A DNA stretch of 64,000 nucleotides. Origin: Leishmania infantum JPCM5. Its lineage: Eukaryota > Euglenozoa > Kinetoplastea > Trypanosomatida > Trypanosomatidae. The notes beneath the pieces were generated by a model. It saw only the letters and a program-made list of their open reading frames with translations. It had not been told where the DNA came from and did no database searches. This document shows positions 18,001-27,650 of the stretch, piece by piece (within the stretch, counting starts at the first letter, position 1; each line of letters starts with the position of its first letter). The stretch is taken from positions 1,061,501 to 1,125,500 of the forward strand of contig NC_009416.2 of NCBI RefSeq assembly GCF_000002875.2, given 5' to 3'. The position numbers and the translations under genes were made by a program.

Positions 18001-19620
18001 CGGCGATGTTCCTACGGCCGGCGCGCTGACGAGCTCGGAGCGCCCTTCTCTGTACTGCGGCGGCTGCGTGGCGGGGTTGCCGCCGGGTTCGCCGCCAGAG
18101 CGGGGCGCCGCTGCAGTGGCAGCCGGCTCAAGCGGTGAGAAACCGGTGCACCGTGGGGCCGGCAGCGGCACCTCGGCCTTGTCCGATAGCACGACGTGGA
18201 TCCAGGTGTAGGGCTCGTTGTTATCGACATCCGTTGTGTAGTCGGCGAGGACGGTATCCGTTGAGAAGGCCGAGTGTGCCTGAGCGCGGCCGTCGGTGCC
18301 GCCGACTACCTCATCGTACGTCCGCATTGTGACGAAGGTGTGCACGACGCGCTGCACGGCCGCCCGGAGCGCCAGGAGAGCCTCGCGCCGTGCAGTTTCC
18401 TGCATCCCCCTCGCTGCGACTTTGAGGCAGGACTCAATGACCCGAACCGCAGTGTCCCCATGGAAGCACGCGGCCACGTCGACGGTGCCATTGTCGGAGC
18501 GACGCGCAATGAAACTATTCGTCTCTCCTTCGCGGCCTGCACAGCACGCTTCTGCTTCGCTCCTGCGCGGTGGCACAAGGCTGCTGGTGATCAACTCAGT
18601 AACCAAACGCAACGCGCGCGTCTGCACCGCCGGCTCTGAAAAGCTCTGCATTATACACTCCGACAGTGCGCAATACACGCCCATGGCAACGGAAACAAGC
18701 ATGTGGCCCGACCGGCGCGGCGCGCGGCGCCCTTTGAACGCGCCATCCTCTCCAGCAACTCCCTCGTAACTCAGCGCCGCTGGGTCCACAATGAGAGTGA
18801 CAATATCTGAGGGCACCGGCATGACGCGCAGCAGCAACTCCAAGGCGGTTATGGTGTACTCCGTCAGCTTCCGCCGCTTCCAGAAGATGGCGCTGAGCAC
18901 GTAGCCCCAGACGACGGCACTCTGCAATGCGGTGCAGAATGGGAGTCTGTCGGTGGTGTACATCACGGTGCGAGCAGGCCGCATCGCACTGGGTGTCGCC
19001 CCGCCGCTGAGAGACGAGTTCGATAAGTGCTGCTCCGCCCTGCTCGCGTCGTCTGTCTCTGCGCCGGTGCTGCTCTGCAACGCTGTCGAGCCGACGGCGT
19101 TGGTTGGCGACAGTGCAACCGTGGTCTTCCGTCGCTTCACGATCACTTCCTTTGTGGGGTGCGGCGGCGCAGAGGCCGAAGTACCCCCGGATGCGCCGAC
19201 TGTGGCGCCAGGCATGCTCTCTCTCCTGCCAGCCGCGTCGTGGGACTTTTGTGCGTGCTGTGTCGACCGAGCGCACTTGGCGTGATGGGGCGCGGCAGAA
19301 ACGGAAGACACGCCGCTGCCGGCGTGGTCCTGGGTCTCGAGATTCGAGAGCGGTGGCGCGCCGGCGGAAGCACCGCTGGTGCTAGAGCCTTTGCGGTGCG
19401 GCGGCACGGCGAAGAGGCGCTCGGACCTGGCCACCGCTGACTCGGCAGCCTTCACTCCGTGCCGCAGCTCTGCCTTCGCGGCGGCGTTTGCGACTGTTGA
19501 TTCAACGCGGCGGCAGACCTCGTGAAGCACGACGCGACACGCCCCGAGGGCGCGGTGCACCAACTCCGGAGGTGGTTCTGGCCCCGTCCGAGAGGCGAGG
19601 GTGGTTGGGGGCCACAGCAT
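15049..19620 (-). CDS. Sec7-domain protein, large ARF-GEF (BIG/GBF)-like with atypical catalytic loop
   Basis: This is a 1523-aa protein with the layout of a large Golgi ARF guanine-nucleotide exchange factor. Residues 700-890 are helical and contain FFVNYDCN at 819-826, the hallmark of the HUS box that precedes Sec7 in BIG and GBF proteins. The Sec7 region runs about 1005-1225: a helix with SINSGHWREAKEFLESRG, a YLHCFNYTDIPIDVAMRD segment, then DADVMAGVLLFLHSNLHN at 1163-1180, matching the LNTDLHN helix of Sec7 domains. The loop that normally reads FRLPGE, carrying the glutamic finger, here reads KFMSWDRP (1126-1133) with no Glu in register. Residues 75-215, 490-620 and 1250-1360 are low-complexity inserts. 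The open frame starts upstream at a GTG; the first ATG is at 19620. A candidate splice acceptor AG at 19687-19688 is consistent with this start. Confidence 0.85.
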   Translation of the reverse strand: MLWPPTTLASRTGPEPPPELVHRALGACRVVLHEVCRRVESTVANAAAKAELRHGVKAAESAVARSERLFAVPPHRKGSSTSGASAGAPPLSNLETQDHAGSGVSSVSAAPHHAKCARSTQHAQKSHDAAGRRESMPGATVGASGGTSASAPPHPTKEVIVKRRKTTVALSPTNAVGSTALQSSTGAETDDASRAEQHLSNSSLSGGATPSAMRPARTVMYTTDRLPFCTALQSAVVWGYVLSAIFWKRRKLTEYTITALELLLRVMPVPSDIVTLIVDPAALSYEGVAGEDGAFKGRRAPRRSGHMLVSVAMGVYCALSECIMQSFSEPAVQTRALRLVTELITSSLVPPRRSEAEACCAGREGETNSFIARRSDNGTVDVAACFHGDTAVRVIESCLKVAARGMQETARREALLALRAAVQRVVHTFVTMRTYDEVVGGTDGRAQAHSAFSTDTVLADYTTDVDNNEPYTWIHVVLSDKAEVPLPAPRCTGFSPLEPAATAAAPRSGGEPGGNPATQPPQYREGRSELVSAPAVGTSPQIMKHALRTGDASSSASEQVSNAPAPSPKRPVFREARWPSAQRGHAVPRRNEGSSHVAHTLARSQPSATAAASAAAATRLDVNPSPSSVNLSFDPHTFFRNSVDESLVLDALSTLSTSDGALPSPLKDLLIVLRRMCRYASRPCSGTPTNANRDVRERDVGLWALECVLDGLPVANCEREHRCATWLSLVLNACKYELLGCIAKNLAMATPFTLFERAVHLLGMLLRKLHYHMARELHTLLGAFLLPLMVSQYAGFRQKHAVLSMIRQLFTVPHLCVSFFVNYDCNPAFDPGAEYGGMLELLVEHVVEMTFLDHVDGNGDAYPWLSSDQQQLLRSECVVVIHTLMTSLYRWIAEDPRDYAASLQRDHQKGAQQGQQQEGGGTIGATESTELCLDSWESDEVVDPNPLLTASHSATAAASRKEDHKGSNNSGESEVHGRDVALPLDAVSGKALSHWRKNSNVNYHWKHIHYLLHNKRIVQEAVQSINSGHWREAKEFLESRGFMAAVAPSETERADPSSVAPGTSSYALFARFLFEYPGISRGALCSIFEKVNQKDGVSRMLLQEYLHCFNYTDIPIDVAMRDTTCKFMSWDRPMFEAKVWETIQQCFGNEYAKQNPGSITARDADVMAGVLLFLHSNLHNCLVKSSRMQASQFVRDANACLEFPMMEEDLQAMFNRVLNCKWELDMYGRTPQQAEKERTLVRLSTKIQMEQAAQQRRQSVARNNSSIVNSETTAVPASAAAAGSGAVATASVAETHATTCKGYLMFDTDPAALEDVLQGADESDGISGHSPSRAPGTAATTATPKAEIAQNPNASMDSSTLQVWMSDDMGLLDNTIPTYADNKDTLKTKEEQHHAFREVSAMYLHKLESVHRLYCVEDEAYRPQPYIMPCYAEHVRQMLLLTYPHVMSCVYMGFRVLEEAPIARKLLDTVQITYDIAAAFVLNLRDLRPVMEEALQRYLDDERAYRLLPSSRATFVPFLLNVL

Positions 19621-20759
19621 CACGCGCGTGAGATAGAGGAAATACACAAGGAAAAAAAGGGAAAAGAGGGGCGGCAGTCGTTTGAGCTGTGTATGTGTGT
19701 GTGTGTGTGTGACACGCACGCAGAGCGACAGCCGCAAGAGGGGGAGCAGAGCGATGCAGGAAAGAAAGAAGACAAGAGCAGTACCTACGCTAGCACTGGC
19801 ACAGCTGCTCGACTCCGGTAGCTGCGCGTGTGGGTTGGGGAGAGGAAGGAGGGGAGTCCCAATCACTCCAAAGAAATGGGATTAGCAGCAGCACCAACTA
19901 GATCGGAACCTGACGGCGTCGATGATGTAGCGCAACATGGAGAGCAAGCAGCGAGGCAGCGGTGAAGACGTAGTCCACAACGAGCTTCAGTCAGAGGCGA
20001 ACCATCGAAAGAAAAGTCGATGGGTGCGAAGTCTCAAGAATGATCTAGGCGACGCTGGATTCGCACCCAGCCACAAGGACCACTACAACGGTTGCTGCGG
20101 TTGTGCAGTCCGCGAATGAATAAACAGATGTTTGCACAAGAGGGACACAAGAGAGTAGAGAGAGGGAAACGAAAGGTCCGGTCATGCACGCACACACACG
20201 CACATGCGCGGGAGCCGAGGTGCGCCGGAGGCATCACAGGATCGGAGGGCAAAGAGGTCGCAAGAAGAGAGGGGAAAAGAGGACTAACTTTGTTGTTGGG
20301 GAAAAGCGCTTCGTAGCTAAACGCGAGAGAGCCGTCACCGTGTCGGCACGGCTGCGGCTGTTCGAATGCATGGATGAATGGCTGGGGCAGAGAAGTGCTA
20401 ATACGAATGCAGCCACTCCGGCGCACCCCCCCACACACACACACGCACACTCACCTCTCCGATGGAGAGCATCGCCTCCTGCTCTCTCCCTCTAAGGTTT
20501 GAAGAGATGTGGAGACCAGGAAGCCTCCCGAGACGACGGAGCGAGACGCCGCAAGTCGTTGCCGTTGTTCTTATGGGAGTCAATCAAGCAGAGAGAGCAA
20601 CAAGAAACGGAGCGCCAAACGTCGACACTTTCTCCTCGTTCTTCGTCGTCTTGTGGACCGTGTTGGTGCATTGGTGCACGCGACCTCGCGCCTGTGCGTG
20701 CTCATGCGCCTGTGAGTGGCCGCCACACCCTCGCGCACACGCCCGCCCGCAACCTTCCT
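19621..20759. other. intergenic region, no gene seen
   Basis: This is the 5' region of the Sec7-like gene and the 3' region of the 881-aa gene. On the minus strand there is a pyrimidine tract at about 19750-19780 and a CA repeat at about 19690-19711, followed by an AG at 19687-19688. Another short CA repeat lies at 20430-20450. No gene is supported. Confidence 0.55.
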
Positions 20760-23405
20760 CTACGCGATGGAGTAGCGGCTCAGCAGTTCCACTGTCTTTT
20801 TCCAGACTCGTCTTTCGTAAGCGTCACTGGGCGGCGCCGGCGCGGCTTCTGCGGCATCAGCCAAGCCGTCCCACGGCCTTGCAAGGGTGGAGCTCGGCAT
20901 CGGGACCATGCCAGTGCTCATGTTGCTGTCGTGTCTGCCCACCACGCGGGTGGAGGACAATCTAGAAGGCCCGCCGCGTGATGCGACGCCTGTCGGACTC
21001 TCAGACATGAGTGACGGTGCTTTACAGCGCACGTCCTCCTTGAAAGAGTCAGAGGAATCGAGGAAAGACACAGAATGCTCCCGCACGCGTGGCGGCTGCC
21101 CAAGAGGCTCTCCGCGTTGCCGAGAAGACAGGGCTCTGCCTCTATTCTCCTGAGGGACCTCGCTCACATCCCCGCTACTGCGGCCGCGTTGCCAAGTCCC
21201 CGTAACGCCGCCTCCCTCTTCCCGATAATACGGATGGGCTGGTTCTCTGGCGGTGTGCGTAGCGGGTGCTGTCGTGCTCAGTACCTCATCTGCGACTCGC
21301 ATGGCAGTCTGAAGAGATGCCGCAGTGCGTGGCGCTGCGCGGCTAGGGTCCGTGGATAGTAGCTGAGATGGCGGCGAGGACATGTGCTGCGGCGCAGGTG
21401 GCTGCTCCGCAGGAGCATTGTCCCCCGCATCACCGTCTCTGTCGTGCTCGACTGCCCCTCCGCTGTCAGATGCAAGCGGAAGCGGGCTGTGCACGGGAGT
21501 CCAGCGACGTGGGGCTGTTGTATGCGCGGCACTGATTAAGGGGCCCGCCGACTGCCTGGCTGTCGTGTGCGCTTGCGAGTGAGGAGAGCCGCCGGCATCG
21601 GGAATGAATGAAGTCGGGCTGCGCGTTGCCGATGAGCCATTCATCACAGGCGAAGAAACACTACCGCTGTGTGACCCGGGAGGCACATCAACGCCGCCGC
21701 TGCCGCCGAGGTACACCCGTAAGCTAGCAGGGGCATTGTGAGACCGAACATGGCCAGAAGCAGAGGCAGCGGTTGAGGCAGCAGTGCTCGATCTATGTGG
21801 TGCGAGAGGATGTGTAGGCTTCAGCAGGCGCAGGCGCGTCAGAAAGTGCTGACGCTTCTCCTCCTCCAGCGAGCGGCGCAGCAAGAGCGCCTCGTGGTGG
21901 CTGCGCGTTAGCATGGCATGGCACTCGGAAAGCAGGCGATTCTGTAACGCATAGACCAGCTCATCCTGCGAGGGGTGCTTCTGTGCGTTGGGCGTCATGA
22001 TGGAAAACGTGGAAGGGGCAAGGCCACCAGTGGAACTGGCGTCGTTGCTGGTGAAGCCAGAGTCTCGGCCACGCAGCGTACGACGCAGTGCGTGGACCTC
22101 CTCCTGAAGTGCTGCCACCTCTGCCTGCGCGCGCAGTAGTTCATCGATGTCGCACGGTGCATCGTTGCGCGTCGCATGGGCAACTGACGCATGGGTCTTA
22201 ATTGCCGCGGAAGTCCATTCCTCGTGCAGCTGCTGCTGCTGCTGCTGGCTCACAAAGTCCATGACTGCTGGGACCAGCGCGCGCGCGAGGTCATGGTAGA
22301 GTTGCTCCATAACCCTCTGTAGCACCGTCGGAACGTGCTGGCCGTCTTGAATGCTCATGATACCGTCGAGCAGCTTCTCTGTGGCCGGCGTCACCGCCGC
22401 GGCGGCGACGCGGGACATCTCGAAAGCCAGTGCATCCACTGATAGAGCTAGCGACCGCGGCGACAGCGCTTCCGGTGTGGAAGAGGGCCTGCCGGCCGAA
22501 GCACAGTCATCGCGACGGCCGCTCACGTCTGTACTGGCGCCTTCAACTTTGCCGCTGTTGCTGCGCTGTATATCGCTGATCTGCTCTCCCAAGGCCGCCT
22601 CCACTGCCTGAAGCGTGGCCTGGGCCTCTGCGGCCGTCACACGATACGCCTCCAGTTCGGCGCGACACTCGCTCTGCTGCGCCTGAAGGAGTGCCTCCAC
22701 CTGCTGCATCACCTGTGCCTCGAACACGCGGCGTTGCTCCTCCGTGTACACGGCGAGCTGCGATACGGGGGACGTCGGAGTGGCACGGAGCGACGCCGGC
22801 GCCGCAGATGGCGGCAAGTTTGCCGTCGGTGCTGGTGGCAGTGGGGTGCGCAGCTCCACCAGCGTCGGCCCCTCACTGAGGCCGTTGCTTCTCTCCGCTT
22901 GCTGGATGGTGGTGGCCATGTTGACGGTGCCTGACGTAGACGGCGCCACGGCAGTGGTCGGGCGGCGGCGCGGAGAGGGAGGTGAGGCGGTTACTGAGGT
23001 GCCAGTGTTGCTTTGCATGCTCCAGAACGGCGAAGACCGGAGAGGCTCTGAGAAGTACGACGGCGGCGTTTGTAGCTCATGCGCAACGGCGCCTTGGTCG
23101 TAATCGGCGCCTTTCGTCCGTTCGTCCACAGCATCATCTCCGTCGCTGGCGGTAGCGGATGCGACGCCGTCGCCTCTGTTCTCCTCCGCGCGCGTGTTGT
23201 ACGCAGCCTTGGACAAGTAGTACGAGATGAGACGCCTAGGGGAGTCGGCGATGGTCGAGGCAGACCCGCGTGTTTGCAGCGGCTGCCGCTGCCGTCGTCG
23301 CGGGGACGATGTCGGCCTCCCTGTCGACGATGCCGGTGTGTAGAGAAGCGGTTTGCGGAGCGCCGACGGCCGCGACATGATCTCCGCGTACGAGCGCCCG
23401 GACAT
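20760..23405 (-). CDS. hypothetical coiled-coil protein with disordered flanks
   Basis: This 881-aa protein matches no family I recognise. Residues 1-215 are Ser/Pro/Arg-rich and probably disordered. Three helical stretches have heptad character: 220-282 (EEQRRVFEAQVMQQVEALL and onward), 418-446 (DIDELLRAQAEVAALQEEV) and 478-528 (EELVYALQ-like, then LLRRSLEEEKRQHFLTRLRLL). A Q run lies at 387-392. The C-terminal third is again low complexity, ending in a short charged helix, YERRVWKKTVELLSRYSIA. The open frame upstream of 23405 would need a GTG start, so ATG 23405 is chosen. A pyrimidine tract and CAG abut this ATG directly, so the true start could instead be Met10. A structural or cytoskeletal role is possible from composition only. 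Confidence 0.75.
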   Translation of the reverse strand: MSGRSYAEIMSRPSALRKPLLYTPASSTGRPTSSPRRRQRQPLQTRGSASTIADSPRRLISYYLSKAAYNTRAEENRGDGVASATASDGDDAVDERTKGADYDQGAVAHELQTPPSYFSEPLRSSPFWSMQSNTGTSVTASPPSPRRRPTTAVAPSTSGTVNMATTIQQAERSNGLSEGPTLVELRTPLPPAPTANLPPSAAPASLRATPTSPVSQLAVYTEEQRRVFEAQVMQQVEALLQAQQSECRAELEAYRVTAAEAQATLQAVEAALGEQISDIQRSNSGKVEGASTDVSGRRDDCASAGRPSSTPEALSPRSLALSVDALAFEMSRVAAAAVTPATEKLLDGIMSIQDGQHVPTVLQRVMEQLYHDLARALVPAVMDFVSQQQQQQLHEEWTSAAIKTHASVAHATRNDAPCDIDELLRAQAEVAALQEEVHALRRTLRGRDSGFTSNDASSTGGLAPSTFSIMTPNAQKHPSQDELVYALQNRLLSECHAMLTRSHHEALLLRRSLEEEKRQHFLTRLRLLKPTHPLAPHRSSTAASTAASASGHVRSHNAPASLRVYLGGSGGVDVPPGSHSGSVSSPVMNGSSATRSPTSFIPDAGGSPHSQAHTTARQSAGPLISAAHTTAPRRWTPVHSPLPLASDSGGAVEHDRDGDAGDNAPAEQPPAPQHMSSPPSQLLSTDPSRAAPRTAASLQTAMRVADEVLSTTAPATHTAREPAHPYYREEGGGVTGTWQRGRSSGDVSEVPQENRGRALSSRQRGEPLGQPPRVREHSVSFLDSSDSFKEDVRCKAPSLMSESPTGVASRGGPSRLSSTRVVGRHDSNMSTGMVPMPSSTLARPWDGLADAAEAAPAPPSDAYERRVWKKTVELLSRYSIA

Positions 23406-23434
23406 CTGCGCAGGATGAGGAAAACGAAGACGAG
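23406..23434 (-). promoter_or_regulatory. candidate spliced-leader acceptor abutting the start codon
   Basis: On the minus strand CTCGTCTTCGTTTTCCTCATC is followed by CTGCGCAG, whose AG (23406-23407) is directly followed by the ATG at 23405. If used, it would leave no 5' UTR beyond the spliced leader. Confidence 0.45.
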
Positions 23435-25183
23435 TCCAGGAGCGCACGCGCGCGGTCTACAGAAACAAACGAGAAAAGGTAGGCGTGGATGACGCCAGAC
23501 GAAACTCTGTGGCGGGTGAACGACCCGAAACAGACACAGAAAGGGAGGGTAGTACGGGGAGCGACTAGCGCTGATGCACCGGCGCACGCACACACACGGG
23601 TGCGTTGGTAATGCGGTAAGGGGGATGCACAAGGGGATGAGGCGGTGGGAGAAGAACAACCCGAGCGCGCGGGGTAGAAGCCGCGACACACGCACCAAAG
23701 CAAAGAGAAAGATAGATTCCGTCAAGCGCAAGTGCCGCCGATGCACGGTCACCGAAAACTGTCTCGCACCCATGCAGAGAGAGGGGGAGGGGGCAAAGTC
23801 GATTAACGTGCCGTCGCTGTTGCCTCCTCGCCCACGTGTGTCGTTGCCGCATCAACTAAGGAGGGATGGACAGAAACACAAAGAAAAACGCGAATGGGAG
23901 GAAAATGTCAGGAGGAGAGGGTCACAGGTACGTACAGGTCTGCATAGGTGCGTAGCAAGAATACGTATGCATATGCATTAGCAGCGCAGGCGCCGTTTCC
24001 TGCAGCGTGAGGGAGATGATGGCAAGCGAGGAAAGGGGAACGCGGGTTATCGGCCCTTCCTCCGCCCCCAGTCTGTCGCGCTTGCTGTCGTGCAAGTGCA
24101 GGACGAAGTCCAAGTGTCGTCTCCAGCTTTCCTCCAGCAGCGCTATTCTTTATCGCCCTCTTTTTTCTCTTGGTGTTGTTTCTGGGCACGTTTCCCTTCG
24201 CTGTTGTCGGTGTCATTTTGTTTTGTTGTTGTTTTTGAGGCGAGGGAGGAGGGGAGGGGTCGGGCTGTGAGCGCTTTCACCGCCTCTGTATCTGCGCGCG
24301 CGTGCGCGCCCTGCCGCTACCGGGCAACGCGTAGCAGCCAGTAGCAACAGCAACACTTCTTTTTTTTTCCACCGCTGCAGAGAGTGAAAGGGTGGCGGAG
24401 GCAAACAGAGACACACGCGCGTACACACCAAAGGGGCGCAGGAACGGCCGCGGTCGAACCGGCGGCTCAATCTCTGGAACAAAGGATGAGGACGGAGGGG
24501 AGATGTAGAGGGAGGCGGTGCAGGAGAGCGGCTGCGTTACGCAGGCCAAGACGTCCGCTAGCGCGCATCTAGCAAGGTCGCCCTACTTCATGGGGAGAAC
24601 AAAACGCACGCACGCGCGCCGTGTGGGCTGTCCACAGCCACGCAGCGCCACTTGTGCTCTTGGCCGAAGGCAGGGCTGAAGATGAAGACAAAGTCGATGC
24701 GCAGGCGACAGGCAGATGTGTTTCTGCCCGGACTGCTTGATATCCGCGCATGCGCGCACGTATCCACCTCCCCCCCCCCTCACACACACACACACGAGCA
24801 ATCTGACGGCACCTGAGGCGCCGTCCTTGCGACGCACACCGCCCGCACACGCCGCGGCGGTCAGCGGCACTCAAGTGGCCCTCTCCACTTTCCTCCCCGC
24901 CAATACCCGCGTAACAGCACAAAAAGTATACGTGCCGGACACCTGTGCGGAGGACAGCACCGGTCGTGTTGCCTTACGTCTCTCGTCGTTGGATCTTTTC
25001 GTGTTTCTGCAGCCCGCCGTGGCCCAAACGCGCCCCCGCGCCGTTGGCGCTCCGTTCCCTTCCTTTCGTTTTTCCTGTGCAAGAATGCGGGTGTCAGTTG
25101 GCGTTTCAATGATTGCCGCGCAGCTCACGCGAGAAACGCAGCGAGGCAGCGAGTGAGGAGAGTAGGAAAGCCGAGCCGCACTT
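23435..25183. other. 1.7-kb intergenic region, no gene seen
   Basis: This holds the upstream part of the 881-aa gene's 5' region and the sequence downstream of the MEMO-like relic. It contains C-rich and CA-rich runs at 24769-24796 and an oligo-T run at 24360-24370. No coding or structural RNA gene is supported. Confidence 0.55.
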
Positions 25184-26222
25184 TTACTCGCAGCCGGCGC
25201 TGGCGAAGCTGACCCCGCGGCGCAGGTTTGCGGGTGCGGTGGTGCCCATGTGTTGATATCTCCCTCACAAATGTGATCTCGACTGCCAACGCTGGTGCCT
25301 TAAGGCGAGAGCACACCCTCCAGTGGCGCCGCCTTTTGGCTCTGTTGCGGGAAAGGTAGCTGGTCAGCGGGCCGCAGGGCACCACGTATCGGCCGCAACG
25401 CATCCGCTTCTACTCGTGGAAGTCCTCCTTAGAGATGGTTTAGTCGCAGATTGTCATCACCCACGACACGTCGAGCTCTCCCTCGAGGCAGCCGTCGATA
25501 ATTTTGTGCCCGTGCTCCACCGCCAGCTGCTTGGCCTCCTGATCCGTGCTGAACTGCGCGTACTGCCGGCCCGGGAACTGGTCCTCGTTGTCGCAGTCCA
25601 CGGCGTCCGTCGCGATGACGACGGCAAAGTCCCTGCCCACTTCATCTGGTGGTTGACGGTCGCCTTCGCAATGGTGTGCCCGAGAGCGAACGCGATTCGC
25701 ACCATTAGGGGCACAAGACATATACGACGCCGCGATTGGCACGATATCGATGTCCTTGTTGTGGCGCCGCAGGAACTGGAATGATGGCTTCGATCGAGGA
25801 CTCGATGCGCTGCATCTCTCCGTGAACCTCGTGTATGTATTTGGGCAACTCCTCCATGAGCCTCTCGCGCATCACCAACACCTTCGCAGGGCTGTGCGGC
25901 ATCACCCACGCATTTGAGACGCCGAAGGTGGTATTGTTCAGCCAGTTTAGCAGATAGGCCCGGTGAGCATCACCGAAGAGAAAAATGCTCTTCGTTTGGA
26001 TGTGGCACAGCAGGCCCCTGTAGTAGCTGCCAGCGTCGGCGTACTCGCTGTGCGGAAACACAGCAACCCACCAGGCCGGTTTCGCAATGTTGGAAACGCT
26101 ACCCTCACACGCTGAGGCTGCCGCCGCCGCCTTGGCTCCAGCGATTACCCCGTCCACCTGCTAATCCTTTGCGGCGAAGCCGACAGGGGGAGGCCGCGCT
26201 CCGCATGGCTACCGAGAAACAT
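25184..26222 (-). pseudogene. frameshifted relic of a MEMO-family (MEMO1/Mho1) gene
   Basis: Pieces of a MEMO-like protein appear in order in different minus-strand frames. From the ATG at 26222 comes SHAERGLPLSASPQRI, matching the SHAGSWY start of MEMO. A frame change near 26155-26162 leads to QVDGVIAGAKA and then to VFPHSEY (family APHAGY) and IFLFGDAHR (family IFILGPSHH), continuing to IESSIEAIIPV (family EHSIEMHLPY). One base out of register near 25776 then gives LRRHNKDIDIVPI. Further shifts near 25640-25735 precede DFAVVIATD (family FVVSSDF), and a TAA follows TICD at 25440. The C-terminal GVSFASAGCE (family SVSYAAGA) ends at TAA 25184 in yet another frame. The total span of about 346 codons suits a full-length gene. 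MEMO proteins are related to extradiol dioxygenases, and the metal-ligand histidines of both motifs are still readable. At least four frame changes and internal stops argue for a pseudogene unless the assembly is faulty. Confidence 0.78.
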
Positions 26223-27650
26223 GCTTCTTGCAGAGTACGCGGTGATGAGCAGGCGTGCGTGTCTCTGCGTTCGTGTGTGGGACGTGTGCAGGAGAGCTAG
26301 CGGCGGCTCGGCAATGGGGACAAGAGATGTCGCCCCGCTTCTGCGGCCCCGCAAGCTAACGAACATCAGACGAAGAGGAGAACGAAGCCAAGTTACGGCA
26401 GCCAACAAAAAGCGCGCCGAGGCAGCACTGTCTTGGCCGTCGTCGCCCGTTCTGCCGAGTGAGGTAAGGAGCGTAGCAGACGAGAAGACGGAAGAGCGCG
26501 TGCGCCAATGCTTGCGTGCTGGATGTGGCGGCGGAGAAAAGTTGAGGCGAGGGGGGGGGCTGTAAGTCGTTGTGTGTTGTTGGCCATTGGGAGAGAGAGG
26601 GAAAGAGAGGGTGTTACCCTGTGTGTGTGTGTGTATTCTTTGCTTGTTCTCTCGCTCTCGCCCATGTACCGTCGCTGTTGCCATGGTGCGCATACGCGTG
26701 CTGGACGGGGAAAGGCAAGACAGAGAGGCAGCAGAGATGAAGCGGTATGTGTCTACGCGTGTATTTACGTGTGTGTGTGTGTGAAGAAACAAACAGAGAG
26801 AGGGAGGGCGACGGCGTCCGTGCGAGATACAGTAAGAGCAGCGAGAAGGAAAAGCGCCGGTCGTGGAACTGGCTTTCCGTCCTCGCCCCCCCCCCTCCTT
26901 CCATTCTGAGTGTGCGCGCAGAGAGAGCAGGTGCGACTCAAAGAGGAGAGAAAGGCAGAGCGTGTGGGGAACAACAAGAGGCACCTAAAAGGACGATGCA
27001 TTCGACAGCACGCCGGCCCTCTCTTCCTCTTCGCCATTGCTCTGCGCGGGTATGCCGCTGAACTTGGGGCAGCGTGCCTGTTTCCCTTAGGGGAGGGGGA
27101 GAGAGATCTTTTCTTCTCGTTCCTCGCACGAGCTGTGAAACGTGTTCTTGAGCATGCAATTGCCTCGGTTTCGCGCTCCGAACAGCCAAGTGGAGAGCGG
27201 TTGCCGCCGGAAAGAGCACGTGAGACATTGGAGAGAAGCTTCCGCGCACAGGACGCTGTGCCGCCAAATTAGATAGGGCCCTTGGATTACTTTTCTGCGC
27301 GGGCGCGCACCAGGAGAAGCGCTCGCTCATGATGCACTGTAAGGTCGCGGATGGCGCCTCTTTAGAGCGGCACTCGAAATGGCCACACACCTAACAACGA
27401 AAAAAAAAAGCATCTTGAGCATGTGCACGCATCCGCCGTGCTGAAGGTGGGCGGGGCGCTTTGTCTGCCTGTGAAGTCCGCAGCGCGCCTCCTCTCTCAT
27501 CATCCTCCCGCCTCTGCTCGTCCGCCGCCATCGACCGCCGCACAACGTCCTTTGGTGTCTGCGGATTCGCAGGGCTACGCGCAACTTGGGGGCTGTCCTT
27601 ATCCATCAAGAGAGAGAAAATGGGTGAAAGCCTGCTCTACGCAAGCAATT
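26223..27650. other. 1.4-kb intergenic region, no gene seen
   Basis: This is the 5' side of the MEMO-like relic and the presumed 3' UTR of the CaaX-protein gene. It has GT repeats at 26619-26634 and 26769-26781 and a C run at 26886-26895. The long minus-strand open frame at 26145-26984 reads as low-complexity sequence except for its last 26 codons, which are the relic's N-terminus. Confidence 0.55.

Noticed and set aside
19621..19866. Upstream extension of the Sec7-like gene with apparent signal-peptide-like hydrophobic stretch
   Set aside because: The first codon is GTG, the segment includes a CA-repeat (THTHTHT), and a candidate splice acceptor lies inside it, so it is probably untranslated.
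20050..20110. tRNA-like T-arm on the minus strand (GCTGG stem with GTGCGAAT loop and CCAGC)
   Set aside because: The loop has eight bases instead of seven, and no A-box, anticodon arm or acceptor stem could be built upstream.
26223..26984. Most of a 279-aa minus-strand open frame
   Set aside because: Upstream of the MEMO-like relic it is His/Thr/Ser-rich CA-repeat translation; only its last 26 codons carry a recognisable signal.
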